Below are positions 5,233 to 12,775 of a stretch of DNA of 24,787 nucleotides, piece by piece. The notes beneath the pieces are model-generated. The model ran no database searches. It was not told the origin of the DNA and saw nothing but the letters and a program-made list of their open reading frames with translations. The translations under genes were made by a program, and so were the position numbers. Position 1 is the stretch's first letter; the number at the start of each line of letters is the position of its first letter. The stretch covers positions 1 to 24,787 of the IMG/VR virus record IMGVR_UViG_3300024326_000034; one strand, written 5' to 3'. The stretch comes from a virus.

Positions 5233-7826
5233 TAACCATGATTTTGTGAGAAACTAGCAATATACTCTGAACCATTCCAAGCTAAAGACACAGCGTCTAC
5301 TGCGTTAGCACCTGTTGATACATCTAGTGTATATGGAGCAGTTTCACCTGCAAACTTAACACTTGATGGAAATATAACATCTAATGGTGTTGTACTGTCT
5401 TGTCTTATCTCTATAAAGTATGCAAACCCAGCAACAGGATTAGATAGTGTCAATGTAACATTACTTGAAGCACTTTCTAAATCTAATATTTGATAGTTAC
5501 CGTTATCCCAATCTATTGTTTCAGTAGTTCCTGAAGGTGTTTCTGTGTTAGGTGTTGCACCTGCACTTGAACCTATTTGACCTGTTGATTTTATGCTTTT
5601 AGTCCAAGTTAAATAATTAGAGTCATTATATAAAGCACCTGCATTTGCTACAGTAGCACTTGGTGCTGTATCTACATTTTCTATCCAAAAAACACCATCA
5701 CCTGTATTAGCTGCATTTAAAGCAACAGGTAATCCTGTTCCTAAATACATTAGTCCAGTTGTTTCTGTAGCACTTTCAGTCAAAGACTTAGCAGTTGCTT
5801 TTACTAATCCGAATGAAGGTCTACTTGAAGCTACTCCTAAGTGAACTCCATTTGCAGCACCACTTGCTAACTGTAACATAGAACCTGCATCAGTACCCAT
5901 TCCTATGATAGTTTGGTTGCTTACTTTTCCTCTGATTCTATCTCCGAAAGCGTAATGCTTAGAAAGTGTTGCATCAGTAGAATAATGATCTCCTCCAATA
6001 CCTGTAATATTATCCCCTTTAAATCCAAAAGCAGAAGTACCCATAAGGACTAATCCTGTAGACGTATCATTTAACGCAGTTGTCCCTGTAGCAAACACAA
6101 AAGAGCTAGTTAAATCAGCAGAAACACCACCGTTAATAGTATTACCTCCTATAAAACTATAATCTGCATCAACTACATTTAAACTATTACCTACAAATAA
6201 ACTACCTTTACCTCCTTTTACTGTGTTAGCGTTACCAACTATTAAAGAATCGTCAACATTTGAAGTCCCTGCTATTGTGTGTGTAGTTCCTATTATTGCA
6301 CTTCTTGTAATTGATCCTGAACCACTTCCTGCCGTAATAGATGTACCAATATACATTACTTGATTATGGAATGCACCTAATGTGTTAGAAGTGTTCGTTG
6401 GTGCAATCTGAAAATAATCATTTTTAAACTCTACATAATCTCCATGCCCTGAATAACTAATGCTAGAACCTGTATCAGTCCATGCACCTCCTCCACCACC
6501 AGAAGCTGCCGCCCAATCACCGTTTCCATCTGCATCAGTAGCTGTCCACACATAACCAACCGCCGCTGCTGCTGTGTCAAACTGCATAGCACCTGCAAAG
6601 TAGTTCTTATCGTTTGCACCTGCCTGATATACACCGTATGAAGTTCCTGATAATGTACCAGTTTTAATAACAGGTGGTAAATAAACACCTATAGCATCAC
6701 CGCTAACAGTGTTTCCAGAATTGATTTCTATTTCTCTAACATATACACCATATATATAATCTTGGTTTTCTGTGGTGTTGGCTTCAACCATAATACCAGT
6801 CGATCTTATGTCAGTATCATCTGTATTAGCTGAAAACATACCTGCAATAAACCTACCACCCGCAATAGTTCCCTCTGCTGGTGAACCAGAACCTGAGTGT
6901 TGAGCATATCCTAAGACACCTCCCATTATGCGTTTATTAATTAAACTATTTCCTAAAGCTTGCCCCTCCAATGCATAATGAGATTCATTGTTTTGATTAA
7001 AAATTTTAAACAACCCTGCTTTAGAATCAGTGACTGTATTTGTGTTTACAAATAAAGGTATATTAGATGTTGGAGAGACGTTTACACCTACAGTAGATCC
7101 GTTATCTTGAATAACAGAATCGCCTAATGCACTTCCACTTGGAGTCCATCTAGCTAAGTAATTGTTAGTACCACTTCCAGTAATACCACCTGAAGCAAGT
7201 GAAGAACTCCAATCAGTACCATCAAATACTCTGATAGCACCAAGAGCCACATCATAGCAAGATTGTCCCTCTGAAGGAGTAATAGAAGACCATATACTAC
7301 CATCAAATGTAACGTGTGATACCTTGCTTACGGCATCCCATTCAGCTAATGTATAGTATCCTGTACCAACAGCATCCGTTGCTTCATCATCTGTAGCGTC
7401 AGATCTGTCGTTATTTGTTATTTCTATATAATCAGAACCATCATTAACAGTTGTAATGATAAATGTACCATCGTTAGATGAGTTACCATTACCAGAAGTA
7501 ATGAAATAATCATCAGCAGCTACAGCACTTAAATCAGGAGAACCATTAAAAGCAATTCTAATAGTGTTACCTGACTGCCATGCAATTGTATTAATGTCGT
7601 AGGCTGTTCCTGTCGTGTCGATTAAGTAAACATCACCAGTTACCTCTGTTGGAGGTGCAGATTGTGCTGAAACGTAGTCTAAGGCTTTAGGTAGTTGAGT
7701 CTCTGTGATCCAATCTAAAGCACCAGTAGCATCTTTAACTGGTTTAGTACCGTTAGAAGCTCCATCAAATCCTTTAGGGTTATGTAATGCGTCTCCTGTT
7801 AAATTTCTGTGTTGATTTTTTGCCAT
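5232..7826 (-). CDS. Large tail fibre / tip protein with YadA-like beta repeats
   Basis: An 864-residue Gly/Ser/Thr/Asn-rich structural protein. The N-terminus (MAKNQHRNLTGDALHNPKGFDG) looks like a virion attachment segment. Residues around 90-210 are strand-rich with the pattern VTFDGSIWSSITPSEGQ...IRVFDGTDW. Residues about 505-575 hold short repeats such as SLIVGNANTVKG, SLFVGNSLNVVD and SFIGGNTINGG, which recall the YadA-head / beta-roll repeats of trimeric adhesins. The last about 95 residues form a separate strand-rich cap (VTLTLSNPVAGFAYFIEIRQD). It would recognise the host surface. It is followed, with TAATG coupling, by the 212-aa protein. Confidence 0.75.
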   Translation of the reverse strand: MAKNQHRNLTGDALHNPKGFDGASNGTKPVKDATGALDWITETQLPKALDYVSAQSAPPTEVTGDVYLIDTTGTAYDINTIAWQSGNTIRIAFNGSPDLSAVAADDYFITSGNGNSSNDGTFIITTVNDGSDYIEITNNDRSDATDDEATDAVGTGYYTLAEWDAVSKVSHVTFDGSIWSSITPSEGQSCYDVALGAIRVFDGTDWSSSLASGGITGSGTNNYLARWTPSGSALGDSVIQDNGSTVGVNVSPTSNIPLFVNTNTVTDSKAGLFKIFNQNNESHYALEGQALGNSLINKRIMGGVLGYAQHSGSGSPAEGTIAGGRFIAGMFSANTDDTDIRSTGIMVEANTTENQDYIYGVYVREIEINSGNTVSGDAIGVYLPPVIKTGTLSGTSYGVYQAGANDKNYFAGAMQFDTAAAAVGYVWTATDADGNGDWAAASGGGGGAWTDTGSSISYSGHGDYVEFKNDYFQIAPTNTSNTLGAFHNQVMYIGTSITAGSGSGSITRSAIIGTTHTIAGTSNVDDSLIVGNANTVKGGKGSLFVGNSLNVVDADYSFIGGNTINGGVSADLTSSFVFATGTTALNDTSTGLVLMGTSAFGFKGDNITGIGGDHYSTDATLSKHYAFGDRIRGKVSNQTIIGMGTDAGSMLQLASGAANGVHLGVASSRPSFGLVKATAKSLTESATETTGLMYLGTGLPVALNAANTGDGVFWIENVDTAPSATVANAGALYNDSNYLTWTKSIKSTGQIGSSAGATPNTETPSGTTETIDWDNGNYQILDLESASSNVTLTLSNPVAGFAYFIEIRQDSTTPLDVIFPSSVKFAGETAPYTLDVSTGANAVDAVSLAWNGSEYIASFSQNHG

Positions 7827-7827
7827 G

Positions 7828-8316
7828 CTAGTATATTATATTTGCTCTAATTGATACTTCATTTAAAACATTTTCTCCACTATTATACGTAGAATAACTA
7901 GTTGAGTTGTCCTCTATATAGGTCGTCATTCTCTCTAAGATTTTGATCCCTGTCATAAAGGCTGCGTTCATTACATAAGAAAGCTCGTCATTAGAACCTT
8001 GCTCGTTAAAATCACCGAAAGATCTATTAACACCTTTGCTATTTGACTTATAATGTGCATCTACTAAAGCATCATATTTAACAAACCAATACATTGAAGG
8101 TACGATATACGTATCAAATATAGTTTGATTAGCAGCAGATAAGCTAGAAGCATTATTTTCTGTAACTATAAGGTCGTATAAATCCTTAGTCAACACAGGT
8201 TTCAAGTGTTTAATTTGAGCCTGTTCAATTGTTGTTGTCTTGATTAAGTTAGTATCTGTGTTCGTATTAGTGAACGTGTTATTTATAACTTGCTGTGCTG
8301 TAACGAATTGTGCCAT
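7828..8316 (-). CDS. Probable head-tail connector (neck/adaptor) protein
   Basis: A 162-residue, mostly helical protein. The segments IKHLKPVLTKDLYDLIV and VPSMYWFVKYDALVDAHY, and a C-terminal helix MNAAFMTGIKILERMTTYI, resemble the helical adaptor proteins found in Bacteroidota phages and annotated there as head-completion or connector proteins (DUF6712-like, from memory). It would sit on the portal and seal the head to the tail. It is unusual that it lies between the fibre and a LamG-like protein, far from the portal gene. Its start overlaps the fibre's upstream space by one base gap, and it shares a TAATG junction with the gene before it. A small tail protein is the main alternative. Confidence 0.5.
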   Translation of the reverse strand: MAQFVTAQQVINNTFTNTNTDTNLIKTTTIEQAQIKHLKPVLTKDLYDLIVTENNASSLSAANQTIFDTYIVPSMYWFVKYDALVDAHYKSNSKGVNRSFGDFNEQGSNDELSYVMNAAFMTGIKILERMTTYIEDNSTSYSTYNSGENVLNEVSIRANIIY

Positions 8317-8576
8317 TATTCTAAGTTTATGTCTTGTATTGAATCTATTTCTTGTTGTGTTAATACTTCTAAGATGTAGTTGTGTCTTGGCTCTCGTTCA
8401 TCTATTGCCATACAAAATTGGTCTTCATGTATATAAGCTTCTTGAGTGTCCGCCCATTTTGTTGCAGAATACTTAAATCCATCAACACCAATTTTAGAAA
8501 TCATGTGTAGATGAATCCTTTCTTGTAATTCATTGAATCCAGCTGTATCTTCTTGTGTAAATAATATTGCTTTCAT
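8316..8576 (-). CDS. Hypothetical 86-aa phage protein
   Basis: An 86-residue acidic protein with His/Met-rich helical segments (ELQERIHLHMISKIG) and a C-terminal helix VLTQQEIDSIQDI. No membrane segment, signal or catalytic motif is visible, and I recognise no family. It starts one base after the stop of the LamG-like gene and ends in a TAATG overlap with the connector candidate, so it is tightly embedded in the operon. It may be a chaperone or small partner of the LamG-like protein; this is only positional. Confidence 0.6.
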   Translation of the reverse strand: MKAILFTQEDTAGFNELQERIHLHMISKIGVDGFKYSATKWADTQEAYIHEDQFCMAIDEREPRHNYILEVLTQQEIDSIQDINLE

Positions 8577-8577
8577 A

Positions 8578-9375
8578 TTAATAAATTGAATATTTAGTAT
8601 TTAACCAATCAGAAACCTCTGCCACTTGTGTAGCATCGTGTAAATCTGAGTATAAAAGAACATTACCAACATACCCTATAAAACCTGCACCCCAAAAACT
8701 ATCAAAGTTAAAATCTCCCCACGTTTTAGATTTATATGAACTATTTACTAAAGCACCATTAACATAAGTTGTTATAGTATCTGTTGAAGTATCTAATGTA
8801 AAGGCTCTTATTGCTAAATCAGCAGCATTTGTGATAGTAGCGAAGTGAGAATCACCATCAGTATCTTGAAAATAAATACGACTATTTCCATATTCAAGTA
8901 TTCTGTTAAAGTTACCATCAGTAGTTCCAAAAAGATAACTTATAGTGGCAGTATTAGTTTTATCATATACGCAATAAAAAGTTAATGATTTAGTTGCACC
9001 TTGAATAGTTAGTGTATTACTAAAATCCATATGATCTGCATATGCAAGTATATGAAATGCTGAATTACCAGTCCCTAAAGCATCAGTAGCATATAAATAT
9101 TGGCTAGATGCAGTAGCTTGTTCTAATGTATTACTATTACCACTTTGATCGTTAACTTGTCTAATACTATCTCCATCAACTGCCAATGTAGTACCAGTAT
9201 CAGAATAAACATCAGCATCTGGATTGATATACAATTGTAATTCTTCTGTAATAGGAGGTGAATCTCCACCACCACCAGCATCTGCAACAGTTTCAGGCAA
9301 AGAGATACCTGCATTACCAAAACCACCTGACGCAGATGTGTTTATAGAAAATATTCCATCACCTTTAACTCTCAT
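8578..9375 (-). CDS. LamG / concanavalin A-like lectin-fold virion protein
   Basis: A 265-residue protein. The N-terminal 40 residues are Gly/Ala-rich with a GGGG linker at 34-37. From about residue 44 it follows the pattern of LamG-like jelly-roll domains in phage and surface proteins: LQLYINPDADVYS, a strand-loop with DGDSIRQVNDQSGN, middle strands KSLTFYCVYD, and a closing helix after FIGYVGNVLLYSDLHD (TQVAEVSDWLNTKYSIY). Such domains bind carbohydrate. It is probably displayed on the head or tail to hold the particle to host or environmental glycans. It lies next to two decoration-type genes, with spacing of one base. Confidence 0.7.
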   Translation of the reverse strand: MRVKGDGIFSINTSASGGFGNAGISLPETVADAGGGGDSPPITEELQLYINPDADVYSDTGTTLAVDGDSIRQVNDQSGNSNTLEQATASSQYLYATDALGTGNSAFHILAYADHMDFSNTLTIQGATKSLTFYCVYDKTNTATISYLFGTTDGNFNRILEYGNSRIYFQDTDGDSHFATITNAADLAIRAFTLDTSTDTITTYVNGALVNSSYKSKTWGDFNFDSFWGAGFIGYVGNVLLYSDLHDATQVAEVSDWLNTKYSIY

Positions 9376-9376
9376 A

Positions 9377-9877
9377 TTATAAATATTCTACTGCGATAAC
9401 CTTACCTGCTGTCGCTGTGTTACAAATAAACTTAACTTCTTCTGTTGTTTCAATAAATGTAGCCTTATCAGTTTCTATCTGTACACCTTCATTCAATACA
9501 ACAGTAACATCACCTAACTCAAGAGTTAAATAAACGTCTGTCTTGTTTACAATTAACACACCTTTTCTTTCAAGGTTCTCTGCTACTAACTGAGTAGAAG
9601 CATTGTTATAAGCAATCTCTGTTTGAGAAGAAGATCCACTTGCTGAAGTCTCTATATAATCCATAACAGTATCGTAAAGATCAGAAGCACTAGACTCTGA
9701 AGGTGTAGATACGTTTAAATAGTTTAATTCTATTACATCTCTTTCACTTGCATCAGAATATACTTTTACTATTCCATCTACTAATTTTATCTTAACATCA
9801 CTCTTTGGAAGCAAGTATTTAGTTGCTCCATCTGCGAAGTCTAAATGTGTCGATTTATTTGTTATTACCCAAGCCAT
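9377..9877 (-). CDS. Decoration / head-fibre-type protein, paralogue B
   Basis: A 166-residue protein with a probable two-domain build. The N-terminal half holds ERDVIELNYLNVS followed by a helix SDLYDTVMDYI. The C-terminal half begins NLERKGVLIVN and ends with EEVKFICNTATAGKVIAVEYL. The same three blocks occur in the same order in the 173-aa protein two genes upstream, so the two are paralogues. The C-terminal pattern (RRG-hydrophobic-hydrophobic-N ... A-x-x-V/A-V-x-E) is one that I know from small exposed virion proteins of phages. Role in capsid decoration or fibre attachment is inferred. It is 10 bases from the membrane peptide gene. Confidence 0.55.
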   Translation of the reverse strand: MAWVITNKSTHLDFADGATKYLLPKSDVKIKLVDGIVKVYSDASERDVIELNYLNVSTPSESSASDLYDTVMDYIETSASGSSSQTEIAYNNASTQLVAENLERKGVLIVNKTDVYLTLELGDVTVVLNEGVQIETDKATFIETTEEVKFICNTATAGKVIAVEYL

Positions 9878-9887
9878 AATTTTTGTT

Positions 9888-10064
9888 TTATCTTTTTTTA
9901 ATTTCGTTTATAATTTTATAAACAGTATATATCATAGTAGCCAATAATACGCCACTATAAAGTACGTCATTTACTAACTTCATGTTTAATTCATTTGCTA
10001 TTTTTCCAGCCGTACTTGACGCAAAACCTACTATAATGTAAATATCGTTTTTTATATTGTTCAT
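9888..10064 (-). CDS. 58-aa small membrane protein
   Basis: A short frame from ATG 10062-10064 to TAA 9888-9890. It has a hydrophobic stretch at residues 9-16 (YIIVGFAS) and a stronger one at about 35-52 (VLYSGVLLATMIYTVYKI), and ends in a basic tail INEIKKR. One or two membrane passes are likely. It starts one base after the stop of the decoration-type paralogue A and is followed by paralogue B, so it is co-transcribed with virion genes. Small membrane proteins of this size can be holins, so it competes with the 86-aa protein for that role. It could also be a virion or infection-time membrane factor. Confidence 0.65.
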   Translation of the reverse strand: MNNIKNDIYIIVGFASSTAGKIANELNMKLVNDVLYSGVLLATMIYTVYKIINEIKKR

Positions 10065-10065
10065 T

Positions 10066-10587
10066 TTACCATTCTTGAACGTATGCTATAGGTGAATTTT
10101 CTTCTGCTATTGCAGATATTTCACCTGTATAAATAAATTTACTTGTTAATTCATAGTTTGATCTAGGTGGAATAAATATTCCTTTTAGGTCGTCATCTAC
10201 TGTTGCTGCTTGGAACTTTATATAAAATCCATGATTACTACTGTTGCTTACAACTAATCCTCTTCTTGAAGGGTTAGAATCTATAATCTTTGTTGTTGTG
10301 TGATTATCTAACTCTACGCCTGCAATTAATGTAGCTATAGAATACTTATTGTTTAGTATAGCGTTTATCTTATGAAAGAAGTCTGCACCATCTGTAAAAG
10401 AATAGTTAGTAACTTCATCATACTTAATAACATACTCTTTTGGAGGAGTAATACCAGAATCAAATATGCTAACATACTCACCACTTCTCTCTAAAGAACA
10501 GTTAGTCTTATGTATGCAACGCAAGTCTGCATTACCATCAAAACTTATGTCAATAGTATCTGTATTATCAGTTATCTGTATCGCCAT
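10066..10587 (-). CDS. Decoration / head-fibre-type protein, paralogue A
   Basis: A 173-residue protein. Residues 50-78 (KEYVIKYDEVTNYSFTDGAD then a helix) match the middle of the 166-aa protein downstream. Residues 105-125 (NPSRRGLVVSNSSNHGFYIKF) and 152-173 (ending AIAEENSPIAYVQEW) match its C-terminal half. The N-terminus (ITDNTDTIDISFDGN) is strand-rich. The pattern is typical of small beta-rich proteins displayed on heads or at fibre bases. It overlaps the portal gene's 3' end by 20 bases, which links it to head genes. No catalytic motif or signal peptide is seen. Confidence 0.55.
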   Translation of the reverse strand: MAIQITDNTDTIDISFDGNADLRCIHKTNCSLERSGEYVSIFDSGITPPKEYVIKYDEVTNYSFTDGADFFHKINAILNNKYSIATLIAGVELDNHTTTKIIDSNPSRRGLVVSNSSNHGFYIKFQAATVDDDLKGIFIPPRSNYELTSKFIYTGEISAIAEENSPIAYVQEW

Positions 10588-11887
10588 CCTTCTGAGTTTC
10601 AGGTGTTTCTTTCTGTTGTCCTCTGTCCATAGCCTCTTCCCTGATCTCAGAAATTAGTTTCTTACCTTTCTCTGCATCATGGTAGTTAGCTAAACCTAAA
10701 CTATTCTCTCTAGCTTCATCAACCGTTACAATCGAATTAACGTCAATTAAATCAATAAGTGATACTGGAGACTCATTTCTAAAAGATAATGCCGTAGGAT
10801 CAATGCTAGAGTACTTCTCGATCAAGTATTTAATCTCAGATAATATAGCATCTTGATTCTCTCCTATAATAGTGTTCTTAGCAACCTGATATTCGTTTCT
10901 AATTCTCTTGGTGTCAAACCCTGTAGAATCAGAGATACCAGATAAACTTCTGAACCAATTATGTGCAATTATTAAATCCGAGTCTGACTGTTGATGTAGG
11001 TTTATCCATTCACCTTCGCTCGTTTGAATTAATGGAGTAAATGTAGTTCCCGATCCACTCTCACTAAATTGTTTTGTTATAGCTAATAGCTTACCTACAT
11101 TCTCCTCTCCTGAGAACGATTTTGCTAGGTCTTTCTTAACCTTCTTCATGTCCTCAGCAGACATATCTCCTACTATCTCTAGTATCCCAGATACTTGAAA
11201 ACTATTCTCAAGACGTGATAAGTTCCATCTATTAGTCTTGTACCCAATAGCTGCTGCATCCAAAGCAGCAATCCAATCAGGTACTCCATAATCAGAGAAC
11301 TCAGGTTCATATTGCTTAAAGTGGAATATAGCTCTCTGAGCACCATCAATCTCCTCGAAGTTAGGGTATATAGGCAAAGTCTTAGCAAACCTCTTTTTAC
11401 CTTCATACTGTCTCCAATCTGGGTGAATAATAACGTGTTCTCTGTCTTTGTGTATTCTAATTTTAGTTGCATCCTTATGGAAGAACTGAGGGTTACCATT
11501 AGGCACTAGAACCACCTCTAAATAAGCGTTACCAAAGCTATACCAATCACTGAATATCTTCTTTAGAACCTTTCTTAAACTTTCTCTTTTGTTGTTTACT
11601 TGCTTAATGAAAGCTTCCAACGGAGCATTACCTTCTGTTATAAATCCTCTACCTAAAGAGTAGATAACCTTGTTGTTTAAGATACTTCTGTGCGTTGAAG
11701 ATCTTCTGTTAAGTATAGATAATCCTTGTGGAAACAAATTATCTACTCCAAAAGACACATAGTCTCTAGGGTTGTGATCTACCTTAGATATCTCTTTAAT
11801 AGTAGAGGCACTTGTAGTGTTAATTACACTGCTTGAAAACGATGTTTCCACTTGATTATTAGCTAACTGCTTATCCTTCTTTTCCAT
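10568..11887 (-). CDS. Phage portal protein
   Basis: A 439-residue protein with the layout of HK97/PBSX-type portals. There is an N-terminal region with NPRDYVSFGVDNLFPQ, then DWYSFGNAYLEVVL (wing strands), then DYGVPDWIAALDAAAIGYKTN (the conserved 'YG-x-P' stretch before the long helix). The crown-side helices follow with DAILSEIKYLIEKY near the end. It would form the dodecameric ring through which DNA enters and leaves the capsid. The start overlaps the 68-aa gene by 17 bases. It lies downstream of the capsid gene in transcription order and behind two terminators, which is unusual, because portals normally precede the protease and capsid genes. Confidence 0.88.
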   Translation of the reverse strand: MEKKDKQLANNQVETSFSSSVINTTSASTIKEISKVDHNPRDYVSFGVDNLFPQGLSILNRRSSTHRSILNNKVIYSLGRGFITEGNAPLEAFIKQVNNKRESLRKVLKKIFSDWYSFGNAYLEVVLVPNGNPQFFHKDATKIRIHKDREHVIIHPDWRQYEGKKRFAKTLPIYPNFEEIDGAQRAIFHFKQYEPEFSDYGVPDWIAALDAAAIGYKTNRWNLSRLENSFQVSGILEIVGDMSAEDMKKVKKDLAKSFSGEENVGKLLAITKQFSESGSGTTFTPLIQTSEGEWINLHQQSDSDLIIAHNWFRSLSGISDSTGFDTKRIRNEYQVAKNTIIGENQDAILSEIKYLIEKYSSIDPTALSFRNESPVSLIDLIDVNSIVTVDEARENSLGLANYHDAEKGKKLISEIREEAMDRGQQKETPETQKDGDTDN

Positions 11888-12077
11888 CTACAGATTCTTT
11901 ATCTTCTGTTGCTTTTACTTCTTTCTTTGCTTCTTCTTCTTCTAAGATAAACCCAACCCCTGCGTCATATAGTTCCTTTAAATCTTTTTGAGAGCATGAA
12001 GCTAACTTATATGATTTTTCACCTTTGTGAACAGTTGAATCTTTAAATACCTCTTCTACTTTATATTTGTAAGCCAT
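11871..12077 (-). CDS. 68-aa small head-module protein with acidic tail
   Basis: A 68-residue protein. Residues 1-45 have strand-then-helix character (YKYKVEEVFK, SQKDLKELYDAGVGFI), and the tail is Glu/Lys-rich (EEEEAKKEVKATEDKE). I do not recognise the family. It is the first gene after the terminator that follows the tail-tube candidate, and its leader (AACAATAAAATAAATCTT before ATG) resembles the leader of that gene. It overlaps the portal start by 17 bases, so it may set portal translation. Its build is similar in style to the 59-aa protein upstream of the capsid gene, but the sequences are not clearly related. Confidence 0.65.
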   Translation of the reverse strand: MAYKYKVEEVFKDSTVHKGEKSYKLASCSQKDLKELYDAGVGFILEEEEAKKEVKATEDKESVDGKEG

Positions 12078-12098
12078 AAGATTTATTTTATTGTTATT

Positions 12099-12121
12099 AA
12101 AAAAGGGAGGAAAACCCTCCC
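12099..12121 (-). terminator. Intrinsic terminator after the tail-tube gene
   Basis: On the minus strand GGGAGG (12121-12116), a GTTTT loop, CCTCCC (12110-12105), then six T (12104-12099). The stem is GC-only at the base and the U-tract is good. It lies 31 bases past the stop of the 183-aa gene and 22 bases before the next ATG. Partial read-through would lower portal expression relative to the tube protein. Confidence 0.85.
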
Positions 12122-12151
12122 TCTTTGTATTTGTTCTACTCTACTATACTA

Positions 12152-12703
12152 TTAAGCAGGTGTAGTAAGTGACGACCAAGTAATTGATGTATCAGCAGTT
12201 CTAATAGATCTTGCTTTTTCAGGAGACATACAAGTCATTGTAATTGTTGATCCAGCTAGGTCAGTTAATTCTTTTCCAGATCCTGAAGCATCAGATGCCA
12301 TTTTTAAAGGTCTATCTAAGTCTAAGTCCTCAGACCATCCTATTAAAAAGATAGTTCCGTTAGAGTCCTGTGCAATTGCTAAAACGCCACAAAGATCTTC
12401 TACTAACTCAACGATAGCATTTCTGTTTACTGGGTTATTACCTCTAATATAAAGCTCTATTTCTTCTGTGTACTTTAAAGAACCGTTTACCATTTCTCCG
12501 TTCTCTCTCCATTCGATTGTGTCTTGTTCAGCATCGTATTCGAAGAACTCTTTTCCTGTAGCTAAAGTGATACTTCCAACCTCTCCACCAGTATGTAATG
12601 TGATTGCTCCCTCTGCAACGTCACTTTTAGAAATAAACGCAATACGTCTAATTCCTCCAGAAATTGCAGCACACGAATCAGTTAAATTTGCAGTTATTGC
12701 CAT
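12152..12703 (-). CDS. Probable major tail (tube) protein
   Basis: A 183-residue protein of mixed strand character with no signal peptide. It has the size and pattern of small tail-tube proteins: IRRIAFISKSDVAEG near the N-terminus, a middle loop FEYDAEQDTIEWRENG, a helix RNAIVELVEDLCGVLAIAQD, and closing strands GSTITMTCMSPEKA. Many copies would stack around the tape measure to make the tail tube. Position supports high expression: it is a single gene enclosed between two intrinsic terminators, directly after the capsid gene. The leader is A-rich, without Shine-Dalgarno. A capsid decoration protein is the alternative. Confidence 0.65.
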   Translation of the reverse strand: MAITANLTDSCAAISGGIRRIAFISKSDVAEGAITLHTGGEVGSITLATGKEFFEYDAEQDTIEWRENGEMVNGSLKYTEEIELYIRGNNPVNRNAIVELVEDLCGVLAIAQDSNGTIFLIGWSEDLDLDRPLKMASDASGSGKELTDLAGSTITMTCMSPEKARSIRTADTSITWSSLTTPA

Positions 12704-12732
12704 GATTTATGTTATTTTGTTATTGTTAAATT

Positions 12733-12762
12733 AAAAAAGGGGAGCTACTTAATTCACTCCCC
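12733..12762 (-). terminator. Intrinsic terminator after the major capsid gene
   Basis: On the minus strand GGGGAG (12762-12757), a 12-base loop, CTCCCC (12744-12739), then six T (12738-12733). It lies 13 bases after the stop of the 444-aa capsid gene and 30 bases before the ATG of the tail-tube candidate. This is a good intrinsic terminator that would partly separate capsid expression from the genes downstream. Confidence 0.85.
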
Positions 12763-12775
12763 AAGAAAGAATATA

